DNA of 64,000 nt, taken from Hyphomicrobiaceae bacterium (lineage in GTDB: Bacteria > Pseudomonadota > Alphaproteobacteria > Rhizobiales > Aestuariivirgaceae). Below the pieces are notes generated by a model. That model was not told where the DNA came from, ran no database searches, and worked only from the letters and a program-made list of their open reading frames with translations. Below are positions 16,732 to 25,504 of the stretch, one piece after another. The stretch's first letter is position 1. The number at the start of each line of letters is the position of its first letter. The position numbers and the translations under genes were made by a program. Location: the NCBI GenBank assembly GCA_900298995.1, contig OMIC01000039.1, forward strand, positions 186,001 through 250,000. The letters are read 5' to 3'.

Positions 16732-18147
16732 CTAGCCTACATAGGCGATGCGGATCATGTTGGTGGCGCCGGGCGTGCCGAGCGGCAGGCCCGCGGTGAT
16801 GATGATGCGCTGGCCTGTGTCGGCGAAACCTTCTTCGCGGGCAATGCGGGTCGCCCTTGTCACCATGTCATCGAGGTCGCGCGCATCTTCTGTCAGCACG
16901 CAGTGGAGGCCCCAGACCAGAGCCAGACGGCGCGCCGTGGCCGGGATCGGCGTGAGCGCGATCACCGGTGCATCGGGGCGTTCGCGCGACATGCGCACGC
17001 CCGTGGAGCCCGAGCCCGTGTAGCAGACGATCGCCGCGAGCTTGAGGGTTTCCGAAATGGCGCGCGCGGCGCTGGAGATTGCGTCGGCGCTGGTGGGCTG
17101 CGGCTCATAGCGCTGGGCAGTGATGATGCCGCGATAGAGCGAATCCCGTTCCACTGCCTGCGCGATCCGGTCCATTGTGGCCACGGCCTTGTCGGGCCAG
17201 GCGCCGGTTGCGCTCTCGGCCGACAGCATGATGGCGTCCGCGCCTTCATAGACGGCGGTGGCCACATCCGAGACCTCGGCTCGGGTCGGAACCGGCTCGA
17301 CGATCATCGACTCCAGCATCTGGGTGGCGACGATCACGGGCTTGCCCACCCGCCGCGCCGCCCGTGTGATCTGCTTCTGCTTGCCTGGTACGGTCTCGAG
17401 CGGCAGCTCGACGCCGAGATCGCCGCGCGCCACCATCAGGCCATCGGCGATTTCGAGAATTTCGTCCAGCACATGAAGGGCTGCGGGCTTCTCGATCTTG
17501 GCCATGACGCCGGCCCGTCCGGCGATGAGCTTGCGGGCCTCGGCCACGTCATCGGCACGCTGCACGAAGGAAAGTGCGATCCAGTCAACGCCCACGGACG
17601 CTGCGGCCTCGAGGTCGGCACGGTCTTTCGGTGTCAGCGCCGGAATAGGGATGACCGTGTCCGGCAGATTGACGCCCTTGCGGTCCGACAGCGTGCCGCC
17701 GAAGATCACGCGCGTCGTCAGCCGCTCCGGTTCGGCCTTGATGATCTCGACGCGCAGCCGGCCATCGTTCAGGAGCAGGTTGTCACCCTGGCGGGCGGAC
17801 GCGAAGATTTCCGGATGCGGCAGATGCACGCGCGTGCGGTCGCCGGGGGTGCTGTTTGTGTCGAAGATGAATGTGTCGCCCGCCTCGATCTTCGCTTCCT
17901 TGCCCGCAAAGGTGCCGATGCGGATCTTTGGACCCTGCAGGTCGGCCAGTATGCCGACCGGACGCTTGAGCTTCGCTTCCACCGCGCGGATGTCCTGATG
18001 CAGCTGGCGCAGCAGGTCATGCTGCGTGTGGCTCATGTTGATGCGGAAGACATCAACTCCGGCAAGGAACAGTTTCTCGAGCATCTCCCGAGAGGACGAC
18101 GCGGGCCCCAGCGTCGCCACGATCTTGACCTTGCGGTTTCGCCTCAT
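16732..18147 (-). CDS. pyk: Pyruvate kinase
   Basis: A 471-aa enzyme that makes pyruvate and ATP from phosphoenolpyruvate and ADP. It opens with KVKIVATLGPASSS, followed by FRINMSHT, the catalytic segment GVMAKIEKPAAL with the active-site Lys and Glu, and MVARGDLGVELPLE; the effector-binding C-terminal domain is present. The start is the ATG at 18145-18147, overlapping the TGA of the DUF1036 gene by one base (TGATG), which implies coupled translation. The DUF1036-pyk pair is conserved in Hyphomicrobiales. Confidence 0.96.
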   Translation of the reverse strand: MRRNRKVKIVATLGPASSSREMLEKLFLAGVDVFRINMSHTQHDLLRQLHQDIRAVEAKLKRPVGILADLQGPKIRIGTFAGKEAKIEAGDTFIFDTNSTPGDRTRVHLPHPEIFASARQGDNLLLNDGRLRVEIIKAEPERLTTRVIFGGTLSDRKGVNLPDTVIPIPALTPKDRADLEAAASVGVDWIALSFVQRADDVAEARKLIAGRAGVMAKIEKPAALHVLDEILEIADGLMVARGDLGVELPLETVPGKQKQITRAARRVGKPVIVATQMLESMIVEPVPTRAEVSDVATAVYEGADAIMLSAESATGAWPDKAVATMDRIAQAVERDSLYRGIITAQRYEPQPTSADAISSAARAISETLKLAAIVCYTGSGSTGVRMSRERPDAPVIALTPIPATARRLALVWGLHCVLTEDARDLDDMVTRATRIAREEGFADTGQRIIITAGLPLGTPGATNMIRIAYVG

Positions 18148-18575
18148 CACGGGCCTTGTGTGGTCTTGTCGCCGGAAAGCGAGATGGTCCAGTCCTTCTC
18201 TTCGCCGGTGTCGACCTCGAAGAAGCCCGTCTTGTTGTAGCCGCGGGTTTCGCAGTCCTCGACGCCGCGGATGGTGAACACCTTGTCGCGGGTGCACATG
18301 ATGGACTTGCCGCCCCACGAGCCGCCCTTGTCATAGTCGACCGCAAAGACATAGTAGTAGCGCGCGATCAGGTCGCCCTTCAGCAGGGTCATGCATTTCT
18401 GCGGGGCGATCGTCCACCAGCCCTCGGTCGCCCAGCCTTCCTTGTCCTTGTAGCCCAGTGCCACGCCGACCCGGCTCTCTGTGTTGTTGCACAGCTTGAG
18501 GTCTGCGCGCGCGGGAAGGGTCATGGCGCCCACCATCAAAAGCGCGCCTGAAATAAGCGCCAACTTGCGAAGCAT
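18147..18575 (-). CDS. DUF1036 secreted protein
   Basis: A 142-aa protein with a Sec signal peptide ending near LPARA-DLKLCNN, then the DUF1036 domain with four Cys (CNNT, QKCMTLLKGD, IMCTRD, EDCETRG) that could form two disulfides in the periplasm. The start is the ATG at 18573-18575, because GGAGG lies 8 nt upstream; a start twelve codons earlier has no ribosome site. It overlaps the pyk start by one base. The function is unknown, and the conserved link with a cytosolic glycolytic enzyme is unexplained. Confidence 0.88.
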   Translation of the reverse strand: MLRKLALISGALLMVGAMTLPARADLKLCNNTESRVGVALGYKDKEGWATEGWWTIAPQKCMTLLKGDLIARYYYVFAVDYDKGGSWGGKSIMCTRDKVFTIRGVEDCETRGYNKTGFFEVDTGEEKDWTISLSGDKTTQGP

Positions 18576-18722
18576 CCTGTCGCCTCCGGGTCCAATCCGC
18601 GAATCTGTCATAGCTTTTCAACCCGCTACCTCCGCGTCAACCCTCGGCAGGGCAGGGCCCTGCCCGGATTGTGCGTCGTAACCGGGTGACTGAGGAATTA
18701 GCGTCATCTATATGGCCAGTCC

Positions 18723-19490
18723 ATGGCAAAGATTTCGGCTACCGAAGCCTGCGAAATTCTGGCTGGAACAGCCGGGACACGGCTCATTCTTCTGTGCGAC
18801 CATGCTTCGAACGCGATCCCGGCCGATTATGCGGGACTTGGCATCAGGCCTGATCAGCTGGCCAGGCATATTGCCTATGACATCGGCGCCCGCGACCTGA
18901 CGCTGGGGCTTGCAGACCGGCTGGGAGCCCATGCCGTTCTCTCCTGCTTTTCCCGCCTGCTGATTGATCCCAACCGCGGGCGCGACGATCCCACTCTCAT
19001 CATGCGCTTGTCGGATGGCGCCATCGTTCCCGGCAACAGGCATCTGGACGAAGCGGAGAGGCAGGCCCGCCTGGCGCGCTTCCATGACCCCTATCACCGC
19101 GCCATCGCAGGCATCATCCGTGAGGTTCAGGATGCGGGCCAGGTCCCGTTTCTCGTCTCGCTCCACTCCTTCACGCCAGTCTGGCGCGGCTGGTCTCGGC
19201 CCTGGCACGTGGGCATACTGTGGGACAACGACATGGCGGTGGCGCAGGCGATGATCCGCGGCTTCCTGAGCCAGGGTGACCTGGTGGTGGGCGACAACGA
19301 GCCCTACCGCGGCGGTCTCGAGGGCGACACCCTGAACATCCACGGCACGCGGACCGGTCTGCCGCACGCGCTGATCGAGATCCGGCAGGATCTCATCGCC
19401 TCCAAAACAGGTGTGGATGAATGGGTGGAACGGGTGGCGAAGGTCATTGAACCCATTATGTATGAGGCAGGAGCGGCGAGGCCGCGATAG
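18723..19490 (+). CDS. N-formylglutamate amidohydrolase family protein
   Basis: A 255-aa zinc-hydrolase-like protein. LLCDHASNAIPA near the N-terminus holds the family's first metal His, followed by SRLLIDPNRGRDDP and LVSLHSFTPV with later metal and catalytic residues; LIEIRQDLI is the usual closing block. It is shorter and clearly distinct from the HutG-like protein at 10900-11790, so the substrates may differ. It is first in a rightward cluster with DUF1244 (13-nt gap) and gapR (18-nt gap). Confidence 0.87.
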   Translation: MAKISATEACEILAGTAGTRLILLCDHASNAIPADYAGLGIRPDQLARHIAYDIGARDLTLGLADRLGAHAVLSCFSRLLIDPNRGRDDPTLIMRLSDGAIVPGNRHLDEAERQARLARFHDPYHRAIAGIIREVQDAGQVPFLVSLHSFTPVWRGWSRPWHVGILWDNDMAVAQAMIRGFLSQGDLVVGDNEPYRGGLEGDTLNIHGTRTGLPHALIEIRQDLIASKTGVDEWVERVAKVIEPIMYEAGAARPR

Positions 19491-19503
19491 GAAGTGTCCT
19501 TTC

Positions 19504-19803
19504 ATGAACATCGACGCAGCGACGAAAACGGAACTCGAGGCAGCGGCCTTCCGCCGTCTGGTCGAGCATCTGCGCACGCGCACCGACGTACAGAACATCG
19601 ACCTCATGAATCTGGCAGGCTTCTGCCGCAACTGCCTCGCCAACTGGTTCGAGGAGGCCGCGAAGGCCACAGGCGTGGCGGTCACGCGGGACGAGGCGCG
19701 CACGATGGTCTACGGCATGCCCTATGAGGATTGGAAGGCCCGGCACCAGCAGGCCGCCACCGACCAGCAGCAGGCGCGGTTCGCGCAGTCACAGAAGCAC
19801 TAG
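19504..19803 (+). CDS. DUF1244 small protein
   Basis: A 99-aa soluble protein matching DUF1244: an N-terminal helical segment and the motif NLAGFCRNCLANWFEEAA with a C-x2-C pair that could bind metal, followed by MVYGMPYEDWKARHQ. A structure of this family is known from Sinorhizobium but no function. It begins at the ATG at 19504 and sits between the deformylase-like gene and gapR with short gaps, forming a probable operon. The last 15 residues are Gln-rich and likely disordered. Confidence 0.88.
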   Translation: MNIDAATKTELEAAAFRRLVEHLRTRTDVQNIDLMNLAGFCRNCLANWFEEAAKATGVAVTRDEARTMVYGMPYEDWKARHQQAATDQQQARFAQSQKH

Positions 19804-19821
19804 AACGCCGGGAACAGGATC

Positions 19822-20094
19822 ATGGCCGGAAGCAAGACCAGTTTCGCACGCGGGCAGCTCAAGTCCATCGTCGAGCGTATCGAACGTCTCGAGGAAGAGA
19901 AGAAGACGATCGCGGGCGACATCAAGGAAGTCTATGCCGAGGCCAAGGCCAATGGCTTCGACACGAAGATCCTGCGCAAGGTCATCAGCCTGCGCAAGAA
20001 GGAAGCCACCGAGCGCGCCGAGGAGCAGTCGATGCTCGACGTTTACATGGCAGCGCTTGGCATGATCCCGGGCGAGGCCGAGGAAGCGGCCTGA
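19822..20094 (+). CDS. gapR: DUF2312/UPF0335 nucleoid protein GapR
   Basis: A 90-aa protein with the GapR/DUF2312 signature: [17 protein letters not shown], then [22 protein letters not shown]. In Caulobacter GapR is an essential nucleoid-associated protein that clamps overtwisted DNA ahead of replication and transcription and stimulates type II topoisomerases. The N-terminal coiled coil (about residues 10-50) is the dimerisation region, and the Lys/Arg pattern after it lines the DNA channel. Third gene of the cluster starting at 18723. The name rests on family membership; some species carry several DUF2312 paralogues. Confidence 0.88.
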   Translation: MAGSKTSFARGQLKSIVERIERLEEEKKTIAGDIKEVYAEAKANGFDTKILRKVISLRKKEATERAEEQSMLDVYMAALGMIPGEAEEAA

Positions 20095-20115
20095 GAGGCC
20101 GCATCGTCAGCGTCT

Positions 20116-21636
20116 TCAGTTCTGGTTTTCGGCAGTCTTGGCCATCGCGTCGGGTGACACGAGAAGGCTGCCCTTGCCCTCACGGTTCACGACAAGCATG
20201 TCGCCTTTCCCGGAAGCGGGGAGCTGGGCCATTTCGGCCACCGCGAGCCGCGGCATCTGCGGCGGCGGCTCGGCGGCTGCGGCGCTGACGCCGGGCAGCA
20301 GATCCGACAGGGCCGCCTCGTCGAAGGACTGCGGTGCGCCGTCACGGCGAACAGCCTTGGCATTGTCGAACACCAGTTGCTGCGGCCACCAGAACAGATC
20401 CTCGCCCGCCGCCGAAGCGGTGATCGACCGGATGGTCGGAATGCCCTCCGACTGACCATTGCGCAATTCATCCGTCAGGCTGGCCTTGCCGTCAGCGGTG
20501 GAACCGGCCTCATCCGTCTCGGTCATGGTCTCAGCTGCAATCACTGCACCGATTGAATTGCCGGCGAGAGGCGATGCCGTCTGGCGCGTGTTGGCATCGG
20601 GCGGCGGCGCCGACGCTGGCTCGATCTTCATGTTGACGGCTGCCATCATCAGCACTTCGATGGGCTTCGGCCGCGGCTTCGGCGTCGGGTAACCCTGATT
20701 GATGCCCTCGGCGTCGGCAACGGCTTCGCTGCCGTCCGCCGCGACGTCCGCGGTCGTGGGCTTGCTGCGCGGCGTGGCCTGCGGGGCCGAGGCATCCGCG
20801 CTCATGCCCGCGAGTTCTTCGTCATCCTCGGTGTAGGCGGTTTCGAGAGGGATTTTCTTCTTCGATGACACGGCGGCGGTTTCGGCGCCCTCCTGCTGCG
20901 ACGGAAGGCCTGCAGCAGTTGCATCGGCTTCGGCGATTTCAACCTCCGGAACGGCCTTCATGCCCTTCTTGTTGAGACGTGCGCCGACGGTCTTGCGATA
21001 GTCACGCATGATCTTGGCCATCTGCACCTGGCTGATGGCGGGTCCCCAATGGCGGATGCGGCCCGAGTCGATATGCAGGAAGCCGGTGGGTCCGCCACCT
21101 GAACGATAGTAGCCTACGCCTCCGACCTGACGCACCAGGGCCGAATTGCGAATTTTCACGGTGGGAACATCGGGGAAGTAGAGATCGATGGCGTGGCCAG
21201 CCATGTGCTGGCTCTTGCGAGCAACGTTGCGTCCGATCTTCTTCAGGAAGGCATTGGTCTTGGGCGAGCGGTAGCCGCACACGATGTGGATCGGCGCCTT
21301 CGACCCGAGGTCGGCATGCAGTTCCCACATCAGGTCGATGGTCCGGGGCGAGATCGTCACCGCTTCGTTGCGGCGCCAGTCACGCAGGAAGTAATTCAGC
21401 TTCTTCATGGCGGACGGCACGTACTTGCCGTCCTTCATGTAGGTTATGGTGATGCTTTCCTTGGTGTGGACATGATACAGCGACAACGTGCGTGTCTCGC
21501 CGCCCGAAAAAGCAGGATTCTGCCAGCCAGCAACGCTCGACAATCCGATGGCCGCCGCAAAAACCAATGTAGCGGCCGCTTTCATGCAGCGCTGAAACAA
21601 GGTGCGACGACCGGCGTCCCTGCAGTCCAAACCCAT
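20116..21636 (-). CDS. DUF882 (peptidase M15-like) peptidoglycan protein with long C-terminal tail
   Basis: A 506-aa exported protein. The N-terminus has a twin-arginine-like signal (GRRTLFQR, then a hydrophobic stretch), which favours the start at 21636. Residues about 55-200 form the DUF882 domain with the M15-like zinc residues in HMAGHAIDLYFPD and GFLHIDSGRIRHW, suggesting a murein endo- or carboxypeptidase. The remaining ~300 residues are low-complexity, Ala/Pro/Glu-rich and probably disordered, unusually long for this family. A perfect CtrA-type box lies about 150 nt upstream (21784-21798), before the L,D-transpeptidase gene on the same strand. Confidence 0.85.
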   Translation of the reverse strand: MGLDCRDAGRRTLFQRCMKAAATLVFAAAIGLSSVAGWQNPAFSGGETRTLSLYHVHTKESITITYMKDGKYVPSAMKKLNYFLRDWRRNEAVTISPRTIDLMWELHADLGSKAPIHIVCGYRSPKTNAFLKKIGRNVARKSQHMAGHAIDLYFPDVPTVKIRNSALVRQVGGVGYYRSGGGPTGFLHIDSGRIRHWGPAISQVQMAKIMRDYRKTVGARLNKKGMKAVPEVEIAEADATAAGLPSQQEGAETAAVSSKKKIPLETAYTEDDEELAGMSADASAPQATPRSKPTTADVAADGSEAVADAEGINQGYPTPKPRPKPIEVLMMAAVNMKIEPASAPPPDANTRQTASPLAGNSIGAVIAAETMTETDEAGSTADGKASLTDELRNGQSEGIPTIRSITASAAGEDLFWWPQQLVFDNAKAVRRDGAPQSFDEAALSDLLPGVSAAAAEPPPQMPRLAVAEMAQLPASGKGDMLVVNREGKGSLLVSPDAMAKTAENQN

Positions 21637-21783
21637 ACCCCACTTACGACCGGTTTCCCGGTTCCTCTGGTATCCGTCCAGGCTGCCAACCCCCATCCCG
21701 GGCATCGGCTTACACTGAAACCGCGTTTTGAACAAGAATAAGGCCGCGGTGAGGCGGCATTCAGGAAGAGTAAATGAGTATGT

Positions 21784-21798
21784 TTAACAAGCGCTTAA
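21784..21798. promoter_or_regulatory. Perfect TTAA-N7-TTAA (CtrA-type) box upstream of the DUF882 gene
   Basis: TTAA at 21784-21787 and at 21795-21798 are separated by seven bases (CAAGCGC). It lies in the 186-nt gap between the L,D-transpeptidase stop and the DUF882 start, both leftward, where a promoter for the DUF882 gene is expected. This matches the full CtrA consensus known from Caulobacter and rhizobia. Confidence 0.6.
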
Positions 21799-21822
21799 TC
21801 CGGGCAAACGCAATGCAGGCGT

Positions 21823-23721
21823 TCAATTCCCGGCCAGCACCGTAGCTGACCGGGCCGTGTCCATGGCGCGGTCCCGGCCGTAAATATCATTGAAATACAG
21901 CATGTTGCCTGATTCATCCGGCCAGGCGGTGAAATAGGTGATGTGAACCGGGATCTTGGTCTTGAGACGAATGGTCTCACTGTGTTTCGACGTGACACGC
22001 TTGGCCACGTCCTCCGGGCTCCAGCCCAGAACCATGGCAGCGAAGTCGCGTGGATTCTGCACCCGCACGCAGCCATGGCTGAAGGCACGCACGTTCTGCG
22101 CGAACAGATTCCGGTTCGGCGTGTCGTGCATGTAGATGTTGTGTGAATTCGGGAACAGGAACTTGATCTCGCCGAGGGCGTTGTCGGTGCCCGGCGGCTG
22201 GTGGATGCCAAAGGGCACCTTGTTGCCATAGCTCGCCCAACTGACAGACTTCGAGGGCACGACTTTGCCCTGCTGGTTCACCACCTTGAAGCCGATCCGG
22301 TCGAGGTAGCCCGGGTCCCGCCGCAGCTTGGGCAGATATTCATTGGCGATGATGGAGGGCGGCACACCCCAGGAAGGGTTGAAGACCACATACTCCATTT
22401 CGTCATGGAAGGCTGCCGTCTGGGTATTGGGCTTGCCCACGATCACCCGTGTCTGCCAGATCGGCTGGCCATTCTCGATCACCTCGGCGGTGAAAGCCGG
22501 CTGGTTCACGAACACATACCTGTGCCCGAGGTTGCGCGGCAGCCAGCGCAAGCGTTCCATGTTGTCGAGCAGCTTTTCAGTGTCGCTGCGGTTGCCGTCG
22601 CCATTCAGCGCAGCCAGCGTCTGGGGGCCGATCGCGCCCGTCACCTTGATGCCCGATGCCTTCTGGAACAGCTTCAGCTGGTCGGTGAGCGCCGCATCCA
22701 GCAGGCTGTCGTCGGCTTCATTGTCCGGCGCGGATTGATAGCCGAGCCCGGCGAGGCGACGGCGGATCAGCGGGATGCGCGGATCGATTTCGCCGGGCCT
22801 GATGATCTTGCCCTCGGCGATCACGTCATCATCCGTGCCGCCAGCCTGCGCCGCGCGCTGCTCTGCCAGGGCCTTCCTCATCGCCGCATAGGCCGGATGG
22901 GTGGGGTGGAGGCTCTTGAGATACTCCGCCGCATAGGGCGACCAGGCGATCACCTTGAGGGCTTGCGGCGCTTCAACCCAGACCGGCGTGATGTCGTTGT
23001 AGCGTGACAGTCGGCGCGGGTCGAACTGTCCGCCCGAGGCATCGCGCGCATAGCGCAACGCTGCCGCCGAGAGATCGATATCAAGACGCGCCATGGCGGC
23101 GGGGTCGTTGTCGGGGATGGAGGCTGAGAAGCTTGCAAGTGGGGTCGGCAGATAGCTGGCAGGGTCGAGCCCATCCTGATCGGCAGTGGAAAGAAGGTTG
23201 AGGACGGCCTTGCCGCGCACGCCAAGCGTGCCGTTCTCGAGCCAGACTGGCCTGAACCCGTGAGCGACGTAATGTGCGACCAGTGTGTCGCGGGCGCCCG
23301 GGAGCAGGCGAAGCGCGGGTCCCTCCGCCGTCAGTTGATCATGGATCTGTGCTGCCGCGGTGTCGGCTGGCCGTGGCGCGTCGAGCGTCAGGCCGCTCAG
23401 CGGCAGGAGCTTCGGCGGCACATAAACGAGGTTGCCCAGCCCGAGGCCGGGATCGCCCTCCGGGTCTTCATCCTGGACGCTGGCGGTTGCCCGCCGTGTC
23501 TTCCGCGGGACGTTTCCCGCAACATTTTCCTCATCCGCGCGGCGTCCAAAAAGCTTCCGCCGCAACGGCTGACCATTCGCATCAAGCCGCTCCGAACCAC
23601 TGAACAGCCGCTCGAAGAAACCGGAATTGCGGGCTTTCGCAGGCTCCTGGGCAATGGCGGGTGCATTGGCTGCGAGTGCCAAAAAACAAGCCAAGGCCTT
23701 GAAACCAATGTGCTTTTTCAT
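21823..23721 (-). CDS. YcbB-type L,D-transpeptidase
   Basis: A 632-aa envelope enzyme with a signal peptide (ALACFLALAANAPAIAQ), a peptidoglycan-binding segment around residues 325-380 (LFQKASGIKVTGAIGPQTLAAL) and a YkuD catalytic domain with the diagnostic SHGCVRVQ containing the nucleophilic Cys. Such enzymes make 3-3 cross-links in peptidoglycan or attach proteins to it. Length and the long N-terminal scaffold match the YcbB/LdtD group. The start ATG at 23719-23721 follows GGTGGAG; a GTG three codons earlier is an alternative. Same strand as the DUF882 gene downstream. Confidence 0.92.
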   Translation of the reverse strand: MKKHIGFKALACFLALAANAPAIAQEPAKARNSGFFERLFSGSERLDANGQPLRRKLFGRRADEENVAGNVPRKTRRATASVQDEDPEGDPGLGLGNLVYVPPKLLPLSGLTLDAPRPADTAAAQIHDQLTAEGPALRLLPGARDTLVAHYVAHGFRPVWLENGTLGVRGKAVLNLLSTADQDGLDPASYLPTPLASFSASIPDNDPAAMARLDIDLSAAALRYARDASGGQFDPRRLSRYNDITPVWVEAPQALKVIAWSPYAAEYLKSLHPTHPAYAAMRKALAEQRAAQAGGTDDDVIAEGKIIRPGEIDPRIPLIRRRLAGLGYQSAPDNEADDSLLDAALTDQLKLFQKASGIKVTGAIGPQTLAALNGDGNRSDTEKLLDNMERLRWLPRNLGHRYVFVNQPAFTAEVIENGQPIWQTRVIVGKPNTQTAAFHDEMEYVVFNPSWGVPPSIIANEYLPKLRRDPGYLDRIGFKVVNQQGKVVPSKSVSWASYGNKVPFGIHQPPGTDNALGEIKFLFPNSHNIYMHDTPNRNLFAQNVRAFSHGCVRVQNPRDFAAMVLGWSPEDVAKRVTSKHSETIRLKTKIPVHITYFTAWPDESGNMLYFNDIYGRDRAMDTARSATVLAGN

Positions 23722-23765
23722 GCACTCCACCTGTGCGGTCTGGCCGCCGCCCGCTCTGTCCGAGC

Positions 23766-25271
23766 CTAGCCCGCGGCCTCCTCGAGGCCAAGGTCTTTCA
23801 TGCGGCGGTAGAGCGTCGACCTCCCAATCCCCAGCTTTCGCGCCACCTCGGACATCTGCCCCTGGTAGCGGGCCAGCGCCAGCCGGATCATGTCCGCTTC
23901 AACATCCTCAAGCTTGCGGATGTGCCCACCCTCTGTGACGGCGGGGATGCCGTAAGCGATGCCGTCCGACACCGCTGGTCCACCCTTGAGCGGCAAAGGT
24001 GCACCGCTGGCGATGGCTTCGGCGCCGCGCGGCAGCGGCGCTTTCGGCGCCAGTTGCGGAGCAGGCGGGATCTTGATCTCATACCCTTCGACCAGCGAGG
24101 CAATCTGCGGGAAATCCTCGATACTTAGCCGATCGCCCTCGCACAGGACCATCGCCCTGAACACGGTATTCTCAAGCTGTCTTACGTTGCCTGGCCATGT
24201 GTAGCCGCGCAGAAGCTCGAGCGCGTCCGGCGTGATGCCGCGGATCTTGCGGCCTTCTTCCGCGGCGAAGCGGGTGATGAAGTGCTCGACCAATGCAGGA
24301 ATGTCTTCCTTCCGTTCGCGCAACGGCGGCACCATGACCGGAAACACGTTGAGCCGGTAGTAGAGGTCCTCGCGGAACTGACCTGCTTTCACCATGTCGA
24401 TCATGTTGCGGTTTGTTGCCGAAATGATGCGGATGTTGACCTTCACGGGCTTGCGCGCGCCAACAGGGTCGATCTCGCCTTCCTGGATGGCGCGCAGGAG
24501 CTTCACCTGCATGTCGAGGGGAAGCTCTGCAACCTCATCGAGAAACAACGTCCCGCCATCTGCCTCCTGAAACTTGCCCGTGTGGCGGGCGGTGGCGCCG
24601 GTGAACGCGCCTTTCTCATGGCCGAACAGGATCGACTCGACGAGATGCGACGGGATGGCGCCGCAATTGACCGCAACGAAGGGCCGGCCGGCGCGTTCGC
24701 TTTCGCCCTGGATGGCGCGGGCGATCATTTCCTTGCCGACACCCGATTCACCTTCGATCAGAACGGGAATGTTGGACTGGGCGCCCCGGCGGCCGAGCCT
24801 CAGCACATTGGCCATGGCGGGGGAGGAGGCGATGAGATCGTGAAAGCCGAGTGCCCCGCCCACTTTCTTGTTGAGACGCTTGACCTCTTCGGTGAGGGCA
24901 TTGACCTTGAGGAGGTTCTGAACCGAGATGCGCAGACGTTCCGGACTCACCGGTTTCACGACGAAATCGTCCGCTCCCGCGCGCATGGCTGTGATGACGG
25001 TTTCGATCGATCCCTGGGCGGTCTGGACGATGACCGGCAGGTCGCCACGGATGGCCTGCATCTTGTCGAGGAATTCGAGGCCGCTCATGCCCGGCATGTT
25101 GAGGTCGAGAATGACCAGTTCGATGCTGGCGCCCGACTGGCTTTTCAGCACTTCGATGCCCTTGTGCCCGCCATCGACCGGCATGGGATCGCAGCCAAAG
25201 CGGCGGATCATTTCCTCTAGAATTCTGCGTTGTGCCGGATCATCTTCGACAATGAGAACGCGAACAGCCAT
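23766..25271 (-). CDS. Sigma-54-dependent response regulator (REC-AAA+-Fis)
   Basis: A 501-aa NtrC-family regulator. The receiver domain (1-120) has ED at 9-10 and phospho-acceptor Asp56 in VILDLNMPGMSG; the AAA+ domain has Walker A GESGVGKE and an intact KGAFTGATARHTG loop, which contacts sigma-54; a C-terminal Fis helix-turn-helix (EVARKLGIGRSTLYRRMKDLG) binds DNA. No cognate histidine kinase is adjacent, so it is an orphan in this window. The start is the ATG at 25269-25271, which gives a receiver domain of normal length. It ends 45 nt before the L,D-transpeptidase start on the same strand. Confidence 0.92.
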   Translation of the reverse strand: MAVRVLIVEDDPAQRRILEEMIRRFGCDPMPVDGGHKGIEVLKSQSGASIELVILDLNMPGMSGLEFLDKMQAIRGDLPVIVQTAQGSIETVITAMRAGADDFVVKPVSPERLRISVQNLLKVNALTEEVKRLNKKVGGALGFHDLIASSPAMANVLRLGRRGAQSNIPVLIEGESGVGKEMIARAIQGESERAGRPFVAVNCGAIPSHLVESILFGHEKGAFTGATARHTGKFQEADGGTLFLDEVAELPLDMQVKLLRAIQEGEIDPVGARKPVKVNIRIISATNRNMIDMVKAGQFREDLYYRLNVFPVMVPPLRERKEDIPALVEHFITRFAAEEGRKIRGITPDALELLRGYTWPGNVRQLENTVFRAMVLCEGDRLSIEDFPQIASLVEGYEIKIPPAPQLAPKAPLPRGAEAIASGAPLPLKGGPAVSDGIAYGIPAVTEGGHIRKLEDVEADMIRLALARYQGQMSEVARKLGIGRSTLYRRMKDLGLEEAAG

Positions 25272-25504
25272 GCGTTTCTTTTTCTTTCCTGATTCTCGCC
25301 GGCTCCTGAGACTGCCGTGTCCTCTGGGACCTGGCCTTCCCGACTCGCCGTTCTCGCAGATCAAAGGTGCCAGCGAAGGGTAAAGGCGCTGTTAACGGAG
25401 AGCCACGTTTGGGGACACCTGCAATCGTTTGAATCAAGTGTTTTTGATATTGGTCATTGCATTGCCGGCAATCCCGTACTGAATGTGCAACCAAGGGAGG
25501 AAGC

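Noticed and set aside
16903-18240. 445-codon open frame antisense to pyruvate kinase
   Set aside because: High-GC shadow of pyk; composition is His/Arg/Asp-rich with no recognisable domain, while pyk is complete on the other strand.
25381-25395. TAAA-GGCGCTG-TTAA as another CtrA box
   Set aside because: One mismatch in the first half and no clear target between the sigma-54 regulator and the metal ATPase; too weak to list.
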